Positions 1 to 12,498 of a DNA stretch of 64,000 nucleotides are shown piece by piece (within the stretch, counting starts at the first letter, position 1; every line of letters begins with the position of its first letter). The DNA is from Megalobrama amblycephala (Eukaryota; Chordata; Actinopteri; Cypriniformes; Xenocyprididae): NCBI RefSeq assembly GCF_018812025.1, contig NC_063057.1, positions 14,656,963 to 14,720,962 of the forward strand, read 5' to 3'. The notes under the pieces were generated by a model. The model did not search any database, was not told the DNA's origin, and saw only the letters and a list, made by a program, of their open reading frames with translations. The position numbers were made by a program, and so were the translations under genes.

Positions 1-3000
1 GTGCCCTGCTCAGGCATTTCTGAAGGGGAAGACCCCAAGTTGGAGCTCCTAGCTGACCCTGAAATTTTCTACAATGCTACTGGCTGCCTGAGGTATTACC
101 AGCTAAAATACAAAGATTGTATAATAAGATGCAAAAGGTTGAAAATGGAGCATATTTATTTTGACAAGCCAGGCTGTTCTTTGTAGTGCTAAATAGTGCT
201 AGTACTGCACTATCATGTGCATTATTAATAAACCAATTTTAACTGTGTTTGATTTTAATATGCACTTCATTTTAAAGGTGTTAGGTACATTTTCTTTAAA
301 TATATTAATACTTTTATTCAGCGAGGATCTGTTAAATTGATCAAAAGTAACAATCAAGAAATGTATATTGTTACATCAGATTTGTTTCAAATAAATGCTG
401 CGCTTTGAACTTTTGAACTTTATATAAAAAATGTATCATAGTTTCCACTTTCCACAAAAATATTAAGCAACACTGTTTTCAGCATTGATAATAAAAAAAG
501 GTTTCTTATGCTGAAAATCAGTATATTAGAATGAATGATCATGTGACATTGAAGACTGGAGTAATGGCTGAAAATTCGGCTTTGTCATCACAGAAATAAA
601 ATGCATTTTAAAATATATTAATATATAATATAATAATAAAATATATTATTGATTTTTTTCCATATAAAGTGTTATTAATAATTGTCACATTTTTATTTTG
701 AATAGAAATTTGAGTTCAGCCGGTCCAGATGGACGTAAAGCCATGCGGGACTGTGAGGATCTCATTGAGTCTGTCATCTATTATATCCGTGGTACCATTG
801 CAGACTACAAACCTGATGATAAGGTACTCACATTAAATCCCCATCTTTATCAACAGTCTTTCTTTTGTCTAATAATTAAAGGGGTCATATCACAAGGAAG
901 TACATTTTCCTTGATCTTTGAAGATAAAAGAGCTCTTTCAGAACACAAAATCTTCAACAACAACAACAAAGTTCATTGAAACTAAGCTACTACAACGAGT
1001 CTGAACACTCGCATTGTGACACAAATTAAGGCATCAGCACGTGACCTGTCCACATTTATGTCAATGTTATACAAACCCAATTACAAAAAAGTTGGGACAC
1101 TGTACAAATTGTGAATAAAAAAGGAATGCAATAATTTACAAATCTCATAAACTTATATTTTATTCACAATAGAATATAGATAACATATCAAATGTTGAAA
1201 GTGAGACATTTTGAAATGTCATGCCAAATATTGGCTGATTTTGGATTTCATGAGAGCTACACATTCCAAAAAAGTTGGGACAGGTAGCAATAAGAGGCCA
1301 GAAAAGTTAAATGTACATATAAGGAACAGCTGGAGGACCAATTTGCAACTTATTAGGTCAATTGGCAACATGATTGGGTATAAAAAGAGCCTCTCAGAGT
1401 GGCAGTGTCTCTCAGAAGTCAAGATGGGCAGAGGATCGCCAATTCCCCCAATGCTGCGGTGAAAAAAAGTATCAGAAAGGAGTTTCTCGGAGAAAATTGC
1501 AAAGAGTTTGAAGTTATCATCATCTACAGTGCATAATATCATCCAATGATTCAGAGAATCTGGAACAATCTCTGTGCGTAAGGGTCAAGGCCGCAAAACC
1601 ATACTGGATGCCTGTGATCTTCGGGCCCTTAGACGGCACTGCATCACATACAGGAATGCTACTGTAATGGAAATCACAACATGGGCTCAGGAATACTTCC
1701 AGAAAACATTGTCGGTGAACACAATCCACCGTGCCATTCGCTGTTGCCGGCTAAAACTCTATAGGTCAAAAAAGAAGCCTTATCTAAGAGGACAAGGACA
1801 ACCCAAGTTGTTATCAGCGCTCTGTTCAGAAGCTTGCATCTCTGATGGTATGGGGTTGCATGAGTGCGTGTGGCATGGGCAGCTTCCACATCTGGAAAGG
1901 CACCATCAATGCTGAAAGGTATATCCAAGTTCTAGAACAACATATGCTCCCATCTAGACGTCGTCTCTTTCAGGGAAGACCTTGCATTTTCCAACATGAC
2001 AATGCCAGACCACATACTAAATCAATTACAACATCATGGCTGCGTAGAAGAAGGATCCGGGTACTGAAATGGCCAGCCTGCAGTCCAGATCTTTCACCCA
2101 TAGAAAACATTTGTCGCATCATAAAGAGGAAGATGCGACAAAGAAGACCTAAGACAGTTGAGCAACTAGAAGCCTGTATTAGACAAGAATGGGACAACAT
2201 TCCTATTCCTAAACTTGAGCAACTTGTCTCCTCAGTCCCCAGACATTTGCAGACTGTTATAAAAAGAAGAGGGGATGCCACACAGTGGTAAACATGGCCT
2301 TGTCCCAACTTTTTTGAGATGTGTTGATGCCATGAAATTTAAAATCAACTTATTTTTCCCTTAAAATGATATATTTTCTCAGTTTAAACATTTGATATGT
2401 CATCTATGTTGTATTCTGAATAAAATATTGAAATTTGAAACTTCCACATCATTGCATTCTGTTTTTATTCACAATTTGTAAAGTGTCCCAACTTTTTTGG
2501 AATCGGGTTTGTATTTGTTCCAAAATGTTGATGTAATGTTATATTATCTAACGTGATCCCAAATGATTATTCCAACTTAATGATTAATTCTTCTTTTCCA
2601 GGCCACAGAAAACTGTGTGTGCATCCTGCACAACCTTTCTTATCGATTTGATTGTGAGGTGCCTCGTGTGGATTCCCCGGTGTTACAACAGCCCAGACAG
2701 AATCACAATGTAGAAACTAGCAATCCTGGCTGTTTCATTCTCAACAGTCCTAAAAACTCTGAGGAGGTTAGTGTTACAACTTACAACCTATATTTAAAAA
2801 AAGATCTTTCAAATTCAAACTAGGCTGATTTAATAATATAGCTGATGTTGCAATCAATTAGGAAAGCATAAATGTCAACTGACTTTTTTTTTTCTCTTGA
2901 GTACTCAAAATATATATTGTATATTGATTGTAAGACTGACCATAATGCCCATCCCTAATGCAAAGGCTGTGGTGTAGAAAAACAAATTGACCTCATATGT

Positions 3001-6000
3001 GGCATCATATGTTGTGGCCCAGGATGCAGATACAGACTATCCCCTACTCGAGGAGAATGGCAGCCCTCATGGTGTGGAGTGGCTCTGGAGCGCCATCACC
3101 GTCCGCATGTATCTCTCCCTCATTGCCGTCAGCACAAACCAGCACACAAAACAGGCATCCATTGGAGCACTACAGAACCTCACGGCTTGTTCTGGAGAGG
3201 TATGATCTGGAAACCAGTTTCATTAAAATAACCATAATCAGCACTGACTACAATTACATTCAGGCTTAGATTTAATGGGTTAGTTCACCCAAAAATGAAA
3301 ATCTGTCATCAATTACTCACTCTCATGTCGTTCCAAAACTTAAGACTTTCGTGATTTTCAAATGACAATATTTTTAATGAAATCTGAGAGATTTCTGTGC
3401 CTTCATTGAAAGTCTATTCACCCAAAACTCTGACTAGGGTTATCACGGTACCAAAATTTCAGTAGTTGGTACCAATACCAGTAACATTTTGCTTTTCTCA
3501 GTACCAATTATTTCGGTACCGGAGTAAAAAACTGATGTTTCTGATTCCAAAATGCATTTAAAGGTGCCCTAGAACTTTTTAAAAGATGTAATATAAGTCT
3601 AAGGTGTCCCCTGAATGTGTCTGTGAAGTTTCAGCTCAAAATACCCCATAGATTTTTTTTAATTCGTTTTTTTTAACTGCCTATTTTGGGGCATCATTAA
3701 CTATGCACCGATATATAGGTTGCGGCCCCTTTAAATCTGCTGCTCCCCCTCCCCCGGAGCTCGCGCTTGCCTTGAACAGCATAAACACAGTTTACACAGC
3801 TAATATAACCCTCAAAATGGATCTTTACAAGATGTTCGTCATGCATGCTGCTTGCATACATCGGATCATGTAAGTATAGTATTTATTTGGATGTTTACAT
3901 TTGATTCTGAATGAGTTTAAGGCTATGCTGCGTGGCTAAAGCTAACATTACACACTGTTGGAGAGATTTATAAAGAATGAAGTTGTGTTTATGCATTATA
4001 CAGACTGCAAGTGTTTAAAAATGAAAATAGCGACGGCTCTCTTGTCTCCGTGAATACAGTAATAAACGATGGTAACTTTAACCACATTTAACAGTACATT
4101 AGCAACATGCTAACGAAACATTTAGAAAGACAATTCACAAATATCACTAAAAATATCATGTTATCATGGATCATGTCAGTTATTATTGCTCCATCTGCCA
4201 TTTTTCGCTATTGTTCTTGCTTGCTTACCTAGTCTGATGATTCAGCTGTGCACAGATCCAGACGTTCTGCCCTTGTCTAATGCTTGAACATGGGCTGGCA
4301 TATGCAAATATTGGGGGCGTACACCCCAACTGTTACGTAACAGTCGGTGTTATGTTGAGATTCGCCTGTTCTTCGGAGGTCTTTTAAACAAATGAGATTT
4401 ATATAAGAAGGAGGAAACAATGGAGTGTATGTCTTTTCCATGTACTGAACTCTTGTTATTCAACTATGCCAATATAAATTCAATATTGAATTCTAGGGCA
4501 CCTTTAAATATGGCTGTCAATCCAGAAACGTTGCAGTGTACTTAGCAGCATGAAAAACTATACTTGTATTCAGATTGTGAATGGGTACTAAACAGAAAAA
4601 TAAGAAGAGCCCTCCCTTTATAATCACTAAGGATATCAATAGCTGTTTCCATCCACCTATTTTTATGCTCATTTTGGGATATCGCATAAAAAAACTTAAT
4701 GAAAACTCCAAAAAGTGCATAAAGTCTAAAACTAAATTGAGTCAGATAAACTTTTTATCCAATAAGAAAACATGCGCATAAACCATGATGGAAACACATT
4801 TACTGAATAAGTCCGTTGGTGCGCATCAAAAAAGATTTTGCAATGGGACAGCATAACTGGACCAACCAGCGGACTGATCTCGTTGCACTGCATCTGAAAT
4901 GTTGTTTTGGTGATTCTGAAATGCCTTTGCCAAAGTCTGTCATCAAAGTGGTTCAGTATAATTATCTCCCAGATAATTATCTCCCAACTCTCTTACACAA
5001 CTGTGCATCTGCTTCCGAAAGCAAGATAACTTTATTGCATTTTGTCTGCGTGCTCTAAGTACCAAAACATTTGACAATGTATTCTGATGGTTCAAAACGT
5101 TCATAAAGATATCATATAATAAAGCCACAGGAATCGAGCAGTTTAATTCTGAAGAGATCACGTTGTATGATCAACAGATTAAATTAGGCTTTTATTCACT
5201 TACACTCACAGCACTCAAATATGGTAAATGGAAGTTCAACCTACTTGCTTGACAAGTGAGAACAAACCTCATATACTATACACCATCTTTGATTTTTAAC
5301 GGGAATGAAAGCGAGGCTGTGAGGAATAGACATACATATCTTTAGTGGGTTGTACTGTTATTTGATGTGTTTTTGGACTGTTCTGCTGATGAAACACTGA
5401 GTAAAATATCCTTACAAGGAATTTCAATACACAAAAAACTCCAGACAACATGAGCTGTGGAAAATTATAAGTGATCTTAGGGCTTTATACAGCTTTTTAC
5501 AGCAGATGCCTCTGAAAAAAGTCTGCTCTGAAAATGGTTCTTGCGTAAGCTTAAACGTGCTGCGTAACATACAAGAATGAGCCTCATTGGTTCTCATGTG
5601 TCAAGCATGCTTGAGCTTCCTTTTACAAAATTTAGTGCTTCATGTACATTTGCTGATCAATGTTTATATGTGAATAAAAGCCTAAATTGAATCATCATGT
5701 AAAGCAATCGTGTCTCTTCAGAAGACTTGGATTAAATCGCTTTTACAATATCTTCATGAACTTTTTGAAGCATGAGAGTTTTTGGCGAACAGACGTTCAA
5801 TGGAGGGACAGAAATCTCTCAGATTTCATTAAAAATATCTTCATTTGTGTTCCAAAGATGAACAAAAGTCTTATGGGTTTGGAACGACATGAGAGTAAGT
5901 TTTAATTTTAGGGTTGAACTAACCTTTTAATGTCTTTGTATCCCTTTAGACATCCCAGGCCATCGCACACTTCATCGTGCACAAGGAGGGAGGCCTGTCT

Positions 6001-8561
6001 CAGGTGAAGAAGATGCTTCAAGAAGGAGAGAAGGAAGAGATCAGAATATCTGTGTCATTGCTGAAAAACATCTCTCGCTACCGAGAACTGCATACTGATA
6101 TTGGTGAGCTGCCATTATATACCAATATACAGCACATGGCAGTTTTTTCAGGAAAAAGGCTAATGAACATCTCTACAGTTAAACAGGTGCTGCCAGAGCT
6201 GGTTGCCATCCTGCCAAACTCTGATCAAAGCGTAGAGCAGCCAATAGAGGTCACGGTAACAATATGTCACATCCTCATCAATCTGAGCCATGCATCTGTA
6301 TCGAACACTACTGCCATCATAAACCAAGGAGCGTTACCCAAGATCATCAGCATCAGCTCCAAAGACAACAGGTACGGATTCATTTTCAGATATATATATA
6401 TATATCATGAATGTTCAGCTATATGACTTGTTTAATTTATAAATATAATTTTCAACTAAATATAGGTTTGGACCAACACGGGCGGGCCAAGCGGCCTGTA
6501 TTTTACTTCATACCCTGTGGAGACATTCAGAGTTGCACAGCAGTTTCAAGAAGGTGAGATTACTACATTTTTGCATCACACAGTGTCCATGAAGTAATAA
6601 AGTGTTATTCTCAACATATTTTGGGGGGAAAAAATACATAAACTACGGTATAACCAGTAGTCAAAGACTAAAGTCAATTTAGGCCAGCTACTAAAGATAT
6701 TAGGCTAACAGTGTTTACAATAAAAAAAAAAAAATGAATGCAATTAACCGCAATTAAAAGCATGACAATACTATTAGAACAAAACTTAGTGGTTAGTCTA
6801 CATGCATGAACACATTGATTTGTTACGCTAATGTAAAGCAAATTTGTGTCATTTCACATTATTTCCTGATCTCATTACTCTACTCCCCCTTGTCCTGATC
6901 ATTTATGCCTCACTCCTTCTCTCTCCCATCTACAAAAGTGGCAAAAAGGCCAACAATAAGAGTAATAGTGAGTAAAATGTAAGAAATAGTCAGAACAAAA
7001 CACATTTAAAAACAAAAACAAAAGTTCTATATACTTTTAAATTTTTATTTTTTGTTTTTTATTAATTTTAAATATTTTAAGTTATAACCCAAAAATATAT
7101 TTTAGAGCTTGGCATAATTAGAAAAATGTACATTCATTATAACAAAGTTTTACTATTTTCAACAATCACAGCAATAGCAAACCACAACAATGCAATTAAT
7201 TCCCAATGGACAAAATCAAGTTCCGCCCTACATTTATTCTTGTTTGCAAAGCCCACTATTGCAACTACCATTTCATACTTTAAATCACACACTTTAATGA
7301 AAAAATGTGGCTACTTTATACAGTACACACTACTGTTCAAAATTTTGTAATGTTTTTAAAAAGAAGTCTCTTCTGCTCACCAAGGCTGCATTTATTTAAT
7401 TAAAAATACAGTAAAAACAGAAATATAGTGAAATATTATTACAATTTAAAATAACTGTTTTCTATTTGAAAATGTAATATATTCTTGTGTTGACAAAGCT
7501 GAATTTTCAGCATCATTACTCCAGTCTTCAGTGTCACATGATCCTTCAGAAATCATTCTAATATGCTGATTTGCTGCTCAAAAAAAAACATTTATTGTGT
7601 ACAATTGTAAATATTTTTTTTCAGGATTCTTTGATGAATAGAAAGTTCAGAAGAACAGTGTTTATTTAAAATAAAATCTTTTGTAACATTATAAATGTCT
7701 ATACTGTTACTTTTGATCAATTTAATGCATCCTTGCTGAATAAAAGTATTAATTTCTTTAATTTTTTTTTTATTTCTTTTATTTCTTTAATTTTTACTGA
7801 CCCCAAACTTTTGAACGGTAGTGTATAATGTTACAAAAGCTTTGAATTTCAGATAAATGCTGTTCTTTTGAACTTTCTATTAATCAAGGAATCCTGAAAA
7901 AAAATTCTACACAACGGTTTTCAACATTGATAATAATAAGAAATGTTTCTTGAGCAGCAAATCGGCATATTAGAATGATTTCTGAAGGATCATGTGACAC
8001 TGAAGACTGGAGTAACGATGCTGAAAATTCAGCTTTGCATCACAGAAATAAATTACTTTATAAAATATATTTAAATAGAAAACAGCTATTTTAAATTGTA
8101 ATAATATTTCACAATATTACTGTTTTTACTGTATTTTTAATTCAATAAATGCAGCCTTGGTGAGCAGACGAAACTTCTTTTAAAAACATTAAAAATCTTA
8201 CCTATCCCAAACTTTTGAGCGGTAGTGTATTCCACAACCATGGGGAAACCTGGTTCTTTAAAGGGGGTGGGGAGGTAAATTAAAACAAGAAATATGTTTA
8301 CTTTTATTTGTTTTAGCTTATTTTAAAGCTTGTTTTGTCTTTTTTATTCAAGTCATCTTGATGCCCGCTTGGAAGTTAGGAACCACTGATCTATAGAGCG
8401 CTCAAAAATGAATTCACGTGTTAGTGTTTCAGATTTTGTCTTTCACGTCATTATGTATTTACTCTTGTCATCTGTTTTTCAATCTATGGCAGGCTGGTTA
8501 CAGGAAAACCGACTTCATAAACAACAGGACAGTGAAGGCTGTGAATTCTGCTCGTGATTAA
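1..8561 (+). CDS. pkp2: Plakophilin-2, C-terminal part (5' end outside window)
   Basis: Armadillo-repeat desmosomal plaque protein that links desmosomal cadherins to desmoplakin and also enters the nucleus. Eight coding exons can be joined in one frame through GT-AG introns: 1-92, 706-823, 2602-2766, 3023-3199, 5950-6103, 6179-6371, 6466-6553 and 8493-8561 (351 residues, TAA stop). Diagnostic stretches are [61 protein letters not shown] and the C-terminus [15 protein letters not shown]. These fit plakophilin-2 better than plakophilin-1 or -3 as I remember them, especially the C-terminus (KKTDFVNSRTAKA in human). The window starts inside the arm-repeat domain, so the N-terminal head and earlier repeats are missing. 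No frameshift was seen. The introns carry a defective Tc1 element and a nested MITE cluster. Confidence 0.93.
310..660 (-). repeat. Truncated MITE of the 'CACTACCGTTCAAA' family in a pkp2 intron
   Basis: Contains the family core (GATCATGTGACATTGAAGAC at about 537) and the flanking 'gaatgatt' and 'ctgaaaattc' blocks. The same blocks recur near 7500-8050, 13970-14520, 30120-30190 and 44600-44960. Neither terminal inverted repeat is convincing here, so this is a decayed fragment. Confidence 0.7.
1070..2513 (+). mobile_element. Tc1/mariner IR/DR transposon, copy 1 (defective), in pkp2 intron
   Basis: Flanked by TA on both sides. The outer termini are CAAACCC... and ...GGGTTTG, and each long inverted repeat carries an outer and an inner direct repeat built on AAAAGTTGGGACA (left about 1085 and 1268, right about 2301 and 2483). 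This is the IR/DR arrangement of Sleeping Beauty-like elements. It belongs to the same family as the element at 26184-27766. The transposase gene inside is broken by an early TGA, small deletions and an internal deletion. Confidence 0.92.
1424..2291 (+). pseudogene. Tc1-like transposase pseudogene (copy 1)
   Basis: The reading frame starts [12 protein letters not shown] and meets TGA at about 1460, where the sister copy has CGA. A small deletion and shifts follow. Around 1784-1790 the sequence jumps from the DNA-binding part (KKKPYL) to the middle of the catalytic domain, because about 145 bases present in the sister copy are missing. That gap removes the first catalytic aspartate (the WSDESKF block). 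The second aspartate (QHDNARPH) and the glutamate (SPDLSPIEN) remain, separated by 34 residues as in typical DD34E Tc1 enzymes. It cannot encode an active transposase. Confidence 0.9.
3272..5930 (+). repeat. TTAA-flanked 'GTTCACCCAAAAATG' MITE split by later insertions
   Basis: The left half (3272-3447) begins TTAATGGGTTAGTTCACCC. The right half (about 5735-5930) ends GGGTTGAACTAACCTTTTAA. Both halves share the usual inner blocks of this palindromic family ('atttcattaaaaatat' and its complement). About 2.3 kb of other repeats, including the element at 3558-4507, separate them. The whole lies in one pkp2 intron. Confidence 0.65.
3558..4507. mobile_element. TTAA-flanked non-autonomous DNA transposon (AGGTGCCCTAGAA termini)
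   Basis: Starts TTAA-AGGTGCCCTAGAA and ends TTCTAGGGCACCT-TTAA, so it has perfect terminal inverted repeats and a TTAA target duplication. Kolobok and piggyBac elements use TTAA targets; AGG termini favour Kolobok. It has no coding capacity. A shorter relative lies at 45386-45898. Confidence 0.8.
7328..8229. repeat. Inverted-dimer MITE ('CACTACCGTTCAAA' family) in pkp2 last intron
   Basis: A complete unit (7328 to about 7824, with CACTACTGTTC at the left and GAACGGTAGTG at the right) is followed directly by a second unit in opposite orientation ending GAGCGGTAGTG near 8229. The arms share core blocks such as AGTGTCACATGATCCTTCAG and its complement. The structure could fold into a hairpin several hundred bases long. 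No coding potential. Confidence 0.8.
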
Positions 8562-8896
8562 TGGGATCCAGAAATGTATTGCAAGGAAAAGGCTTTTCTT
8601 TGGGAAGATTACTAACGGTGCTAATAACATAGCCTTGGTGTTTGTTTATTGTGTTTTGTCTTAATTTAACACTTTGTGTTTTAACAACAGTTATGTCTGT
8701 AGATTTTACAATTTAATTTATTTTTTTACTGACCTTTTTAAGATTTTTACTGCCTTTGTCTGTTTAAATAGCAATATTAAAATAATTTTCATCAACAAAG
8801 CTACTTTTTGTGCATCTGTTTTTATTTTGTTGTTTTATTTTGCAATGGGTAGTCACTTCCTAACCTTGTGTAGTAAAACACTGTATAATATTTTCA

Positions 8897-8902
8897 AATA
8901 AA
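8897..8902 (+). terminator. pkp2 polyadenylation signal (AATAAA)
   Basis: Canonical AATAAA about 335 bases after the pkp2 stop codon, followed by a T-rich stretch. This is the first canonical signal in the 3' UTR, so the transcript probably ends near 8920. Confidence 0.6.
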
Positions 8903-9110
8903 CTACAATATTTTCTCCAGTCACTGAAGGGTTAATGTCTGTTTGTTTAGTTACCATGGTTCTGTTTGAGTACAGCTTGCTCTCAACGCTCTAGTAAACA
9001 CGGTTTGTTGAAGCATAAAGCGTTAATAAAACCCTCAAATGAATCTGGCATAATAATTTGACACTCGTGATTGAATTCTGAAGTTCGAGAATCGGGTTCA
9101 GGAAGTGATT

Positions 9111-9178
9111 GAGTCTTTTGAATAATAACAAATCATCATAGTGCTTATGAGTCTTTTGAATAATAACAAATCATCATA
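9111..9178 (+). repeat. Two-copy 30-bp direct repeat
   Basis: GAGTCTTTTGAATAATAACA plus ten further bases occurs at 9111-9140 and again at 9149-9178, without mismatch across 30 bases and with a period of 38. This is a recent local tandem duplication. Confidence 0.9.
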
Positions 9179-9689
9179 ATCCTCGGTGGGAGGGATTAAG
9201 CGAAAGATCGAACTCGCATTCGAAAGAATCAGAACAGATACAAAACGTTCCAATGAAACTGACACGCGCATTCGTCGACAATAAATTACTAAGGTTTTAT
9301 GTTTTGATACTTTGTACATGAGCTCGATTTGACCACAACGCATTTTTAATGTACTTTTACGTCACATCCGTAAACAAAGAAGCTCATGCTAGCTGGACTG
9401 TACCATTATGTTACTAGGGGGTGCGTGTCAGTCGAGTACATCCGACATTGTCGGGATTTTTTGTTTGTTTTATTGAAAAAACACATTTTTTAATAAAATT
9501 AAAACTTTTCTTGTTCTTATTATTTTACTTAATGTAACTTTCCACCAGGTGTATATACATGTCTCTAATTAGCTTTACGCTTTTTATCGAAGACAAAATA
9601 TCGAAAACCCTATAGCTGAGTAGTAAAAGTTTCTTCCTATTTCACAACACGGTACAAGCCAAGTCGCATTTTAAAGAGCCCTTTAAAGT

Positions 9690-9795
9690 CCCAGTGTAGT
9701 AGGGAAGGAGTATCGATATATTTAATCTACAAATAGAGAAACGCTCGGTTGTCCACTGCTTTTTGCCAAGTCTCCTCTCTCGGGGACTTGTCTCA
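9690..9795 (+). promoter_or_regulatory. tcp11l2: Probable tcp11l2 noncoding first exon and promoter
   Basis: The tcp11l2 start codon at 13546 lies 12 bases after a splice acceptor (...tttgcag at 13533), so an upstream noncoding exon must exist. The best donor upstream is TCTCAG|gtaatt at 9795/9796, after a C/T-rich exon-like stretch. No TATA box is obvious. This is inferred from splice signals only. Confidence 0.4.
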
Positions 9796-10904
9796 GGTAA
9801 TTTTACATAGTTTTATCCGTTTAGAGTTTATATAAGTGATATTTCTTGTTAAGTTCAAAGAGCTGGACTATGGTTTTGTTTGCATCATTAACTCAAATGT
9901 ATTACTATGCGTTTATAATCAAGCATTATTGGAAAATAAAATGGAAGACGTACGTCATTGCGTTGTTCGCTTTATTAAATGACGCGTTTTCACCATTTTG
10001 TTTATTAATATTTTTTTCGCATACAACCCATGAAGTTACTGTTTACTAAATTCACGTTGCTCGTCTTTAAACGGACTGGGGTTTGCGTGATCTGGAAAGT
10101 CCTGCCCGTCTGCTTTGACAGTCTGCTCGTGTTTTGTCCTTGTTTGTGTACTGAAGATAAGGTCACGTGTGCATCGCAGCTGAGCGCAGTGTGTATGTGT
10201 CTCTCGCGCAGTTACAGCACCTCCTTTTAGGGCCCAAAACTGCAAGAGCTTTAACCGGTGCCAGTGGTGCTGTCATCGATGCCTAACAATTTAAACCTTA
10301 CTGAGGAAGTGCGTGTGCATGGCTTTCTGTTTCTTTTCTACTGGACCAGACTATTACAAGAAGAGGTCACAGTGTTGTTCCCCTATGCTTAAAATAGATG
10401 CTCTCATTTGGAAGGGCTTGAACATGTTATGTCATTGGGCTTTCTATTGTAATCAGGCTCCAAACACTGGTATATACGTATTGGTATTTGTTACTGTGTT
10501 AATTGCTATAGACTTTAGACCAGTCAGGAGCAAGTTGAGGCACACAGATACGCGGTTCTTATAAGTATATTACTTTGCATGGTGAAGTCAACATTATGGT
10601 TTTAAAATTATAATATAATTAAATAAGCATAATGTAAGAATTTCTGAAAATTATAGTGACTTCATTATTAAGTGACAAAAGGATCTTAAAGGGACAGTCA
10701 CCCTAAAATTGTAATTTATTTAGTGAGCTGTATAATTTATTTTTTATTTTAATTAGCTTTTTTTATATAAATATTTCCAGTTTTAGATTACATTTTAAAC
10801 TTTTAGTAATTTTTGGGTAGTTTTTTTTAGAGTTTATTTTAATATTTCTATTTGGCTTTAATTCGTATTAATTTAATTTTTTTGTGGTAGAGTAATTTTA
10901 GTAC

Positions 10905-12183
10905 TTAAAGGTGCAGTAAGCAATTTCTGAGAAACGCTCAGATTTCCACCAGATTTCTCATGGTGGAATACGGGACGGGTGAGCAAGGGGTGGGCAATGT
11001 GACCATGATATAAGAAATTTACAAACAATACGACAAATACGATAGACATACAAATGAAATAAACTTGTTTTTCAGATACAGTAGGTTTATTTACCATGTA
11101 TAAGTTTAACATCTTTTGTTGTTTGATTAACATTAATGACAGATAAATATTTAATTAGGCTACTGTCCCTTTAAGACCAAATTTATGGACGTAATATACT
11201 GACTAGGGCTTGGCGATATATCGCATGCGATTGTCACGCACATTTCATCAGTAAAGCCGGTTCCCTGATTACCGCTAAATCGCCATCACCTGCTTTCAAA
11301 TGGAGCGGCATTTAATAGACAGAACCGTAGATCACTGACAAGCTGCGCAATATCACGTTCATTATCGCAGATGAATCGCCTTGCGTATATTGCGTAGCTT
11401 GTCAGTGATCTATTAAATGGCGCTCCATTTGAAAGCAGGTGATGGCGATTTAGCGGTAATCAGGGAACCGGCTTTACTGACGAAATGCGCGTGACAATCG
11501 CATGCGATATATCGCCCAGCCCTAATACTGACACATCCGATTTTCACCCACCTGTTTAAGTTCACTTAAGCCATTAGTTATAACCGACTGTATTTACATG
11601 AGATAGTTTTTCAAAATGTCAATCGTGTGGACTATGTGTGCATTTGACCATTCAGACGCAAGGAGAACTGATCGCGCGCTGTCTGAGAGAACTGGGGTCG
11701 CACGCATGGAAAGAGAGAGCGCGAGAGAGCGAATCTGGTGTGTGTCATTCAGCGCGATTCCGCCAATCCAGCGTTCACTAACGGCATGTTAATCAATAAC
11801 GAATTGTGATTGGATGGCAGTTTTGTTCTACGACGAATTGATTGGGCTTTTCTCACTTGACCACTTCTACTACTCATTCTATGATTACCCAGTCGTAAAG
11901 AAATTTTAGGAAAGATGAAATACGGGACAAAACATGATTTTTTTTTCTTAATAAGTCAGGACACTAAAATGGAGCTGAAATACGGGACTGTCCTGGGAAA
12001 AACGGGAAGTCTGGTCACCCTAAACAGAGCACCAAAACACACTTGAACCAATCAGCAGAAAGGAGCGTATACACTCATTAGGTGGGAGGGACATCGGTGT
12101 GATCATTTTAGGTAGGGGCGTGTTTGTTTTGGTGATTTCAGATATCAACAGTGTTTCGTAGAAATTGCTTACTGCACCTTTAA
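10905..12183. mobile_element. TTAA-flanked non-autonomous element (AGGTGCAGTAAGCAATTTCT termini)
   Basis: The left end TTAA-AGGTGCAGTAAGCAATTTCT is mirrored by AGAAATTGCTTACTGCACCT-TTAA at the right. No transposase is seen. A palindromic hAT-type element (11204-11524) has inserted into it. Its right-hand TTAA also serves as the left-hand TTAA of the neighbouring element. Confidence 0.8.
11204..11524. mobile_element. Palindromic hAT-type MITE with perfect 8-bp target duplication
   Basis: Starts TAGGGCTTGGCGATATATCG and ends with the near-perfect complement (CGATATATCGCCCAGCCCTA). The arms of about 140 bases match almost throughout, around a short centre near 11365. ATACTGAC occurs on both sides (11196-11203 and 11525-11532), an exact 8-bp target duplication as expected for hAT elements. 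It has no coding capacity. Confidence 0.9.
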
Positions 12184-12498
12184 AGCTGCAGTCCGCAACT
12201 TTTTTTGTGTTAAAAATTTACAAATATTATATAATGAGAATATACAACATGAATCCATTTTCCAAACCGTGTTTTTGTCTTATCCTGAATCATTATGGTA
12301 CATTTATAATAAGTGTTTATATTCTGACTATTTCAGACCGGACTGGTAGGACTCGCCGCAGAGTATCACAGTAACTGCGTGACTCGCCATAGACATACAC
12401 GGAGAAAAGTAGCTCCGGCTAGAATGTTCCTCCGCAACACGCGTGCAGTTCCATTTATTAACCGCTAGAGGGCCAAAAATCGCGGACAGCAGCTTTAA
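12180..12498. mobile_element. Short TTAA-flanked MITE (AGCTGCAGTCCGC termini)
   Basis: Left end TTAA-AGCTGCAGTCCGCAAC; right end GCGGACAGCAGCT-TTAA. The inverted repeats are imperfect. Its left TTAA (12180-12183) is the same tetranucleotide that ends the preceding element. Confidence 0.7.
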
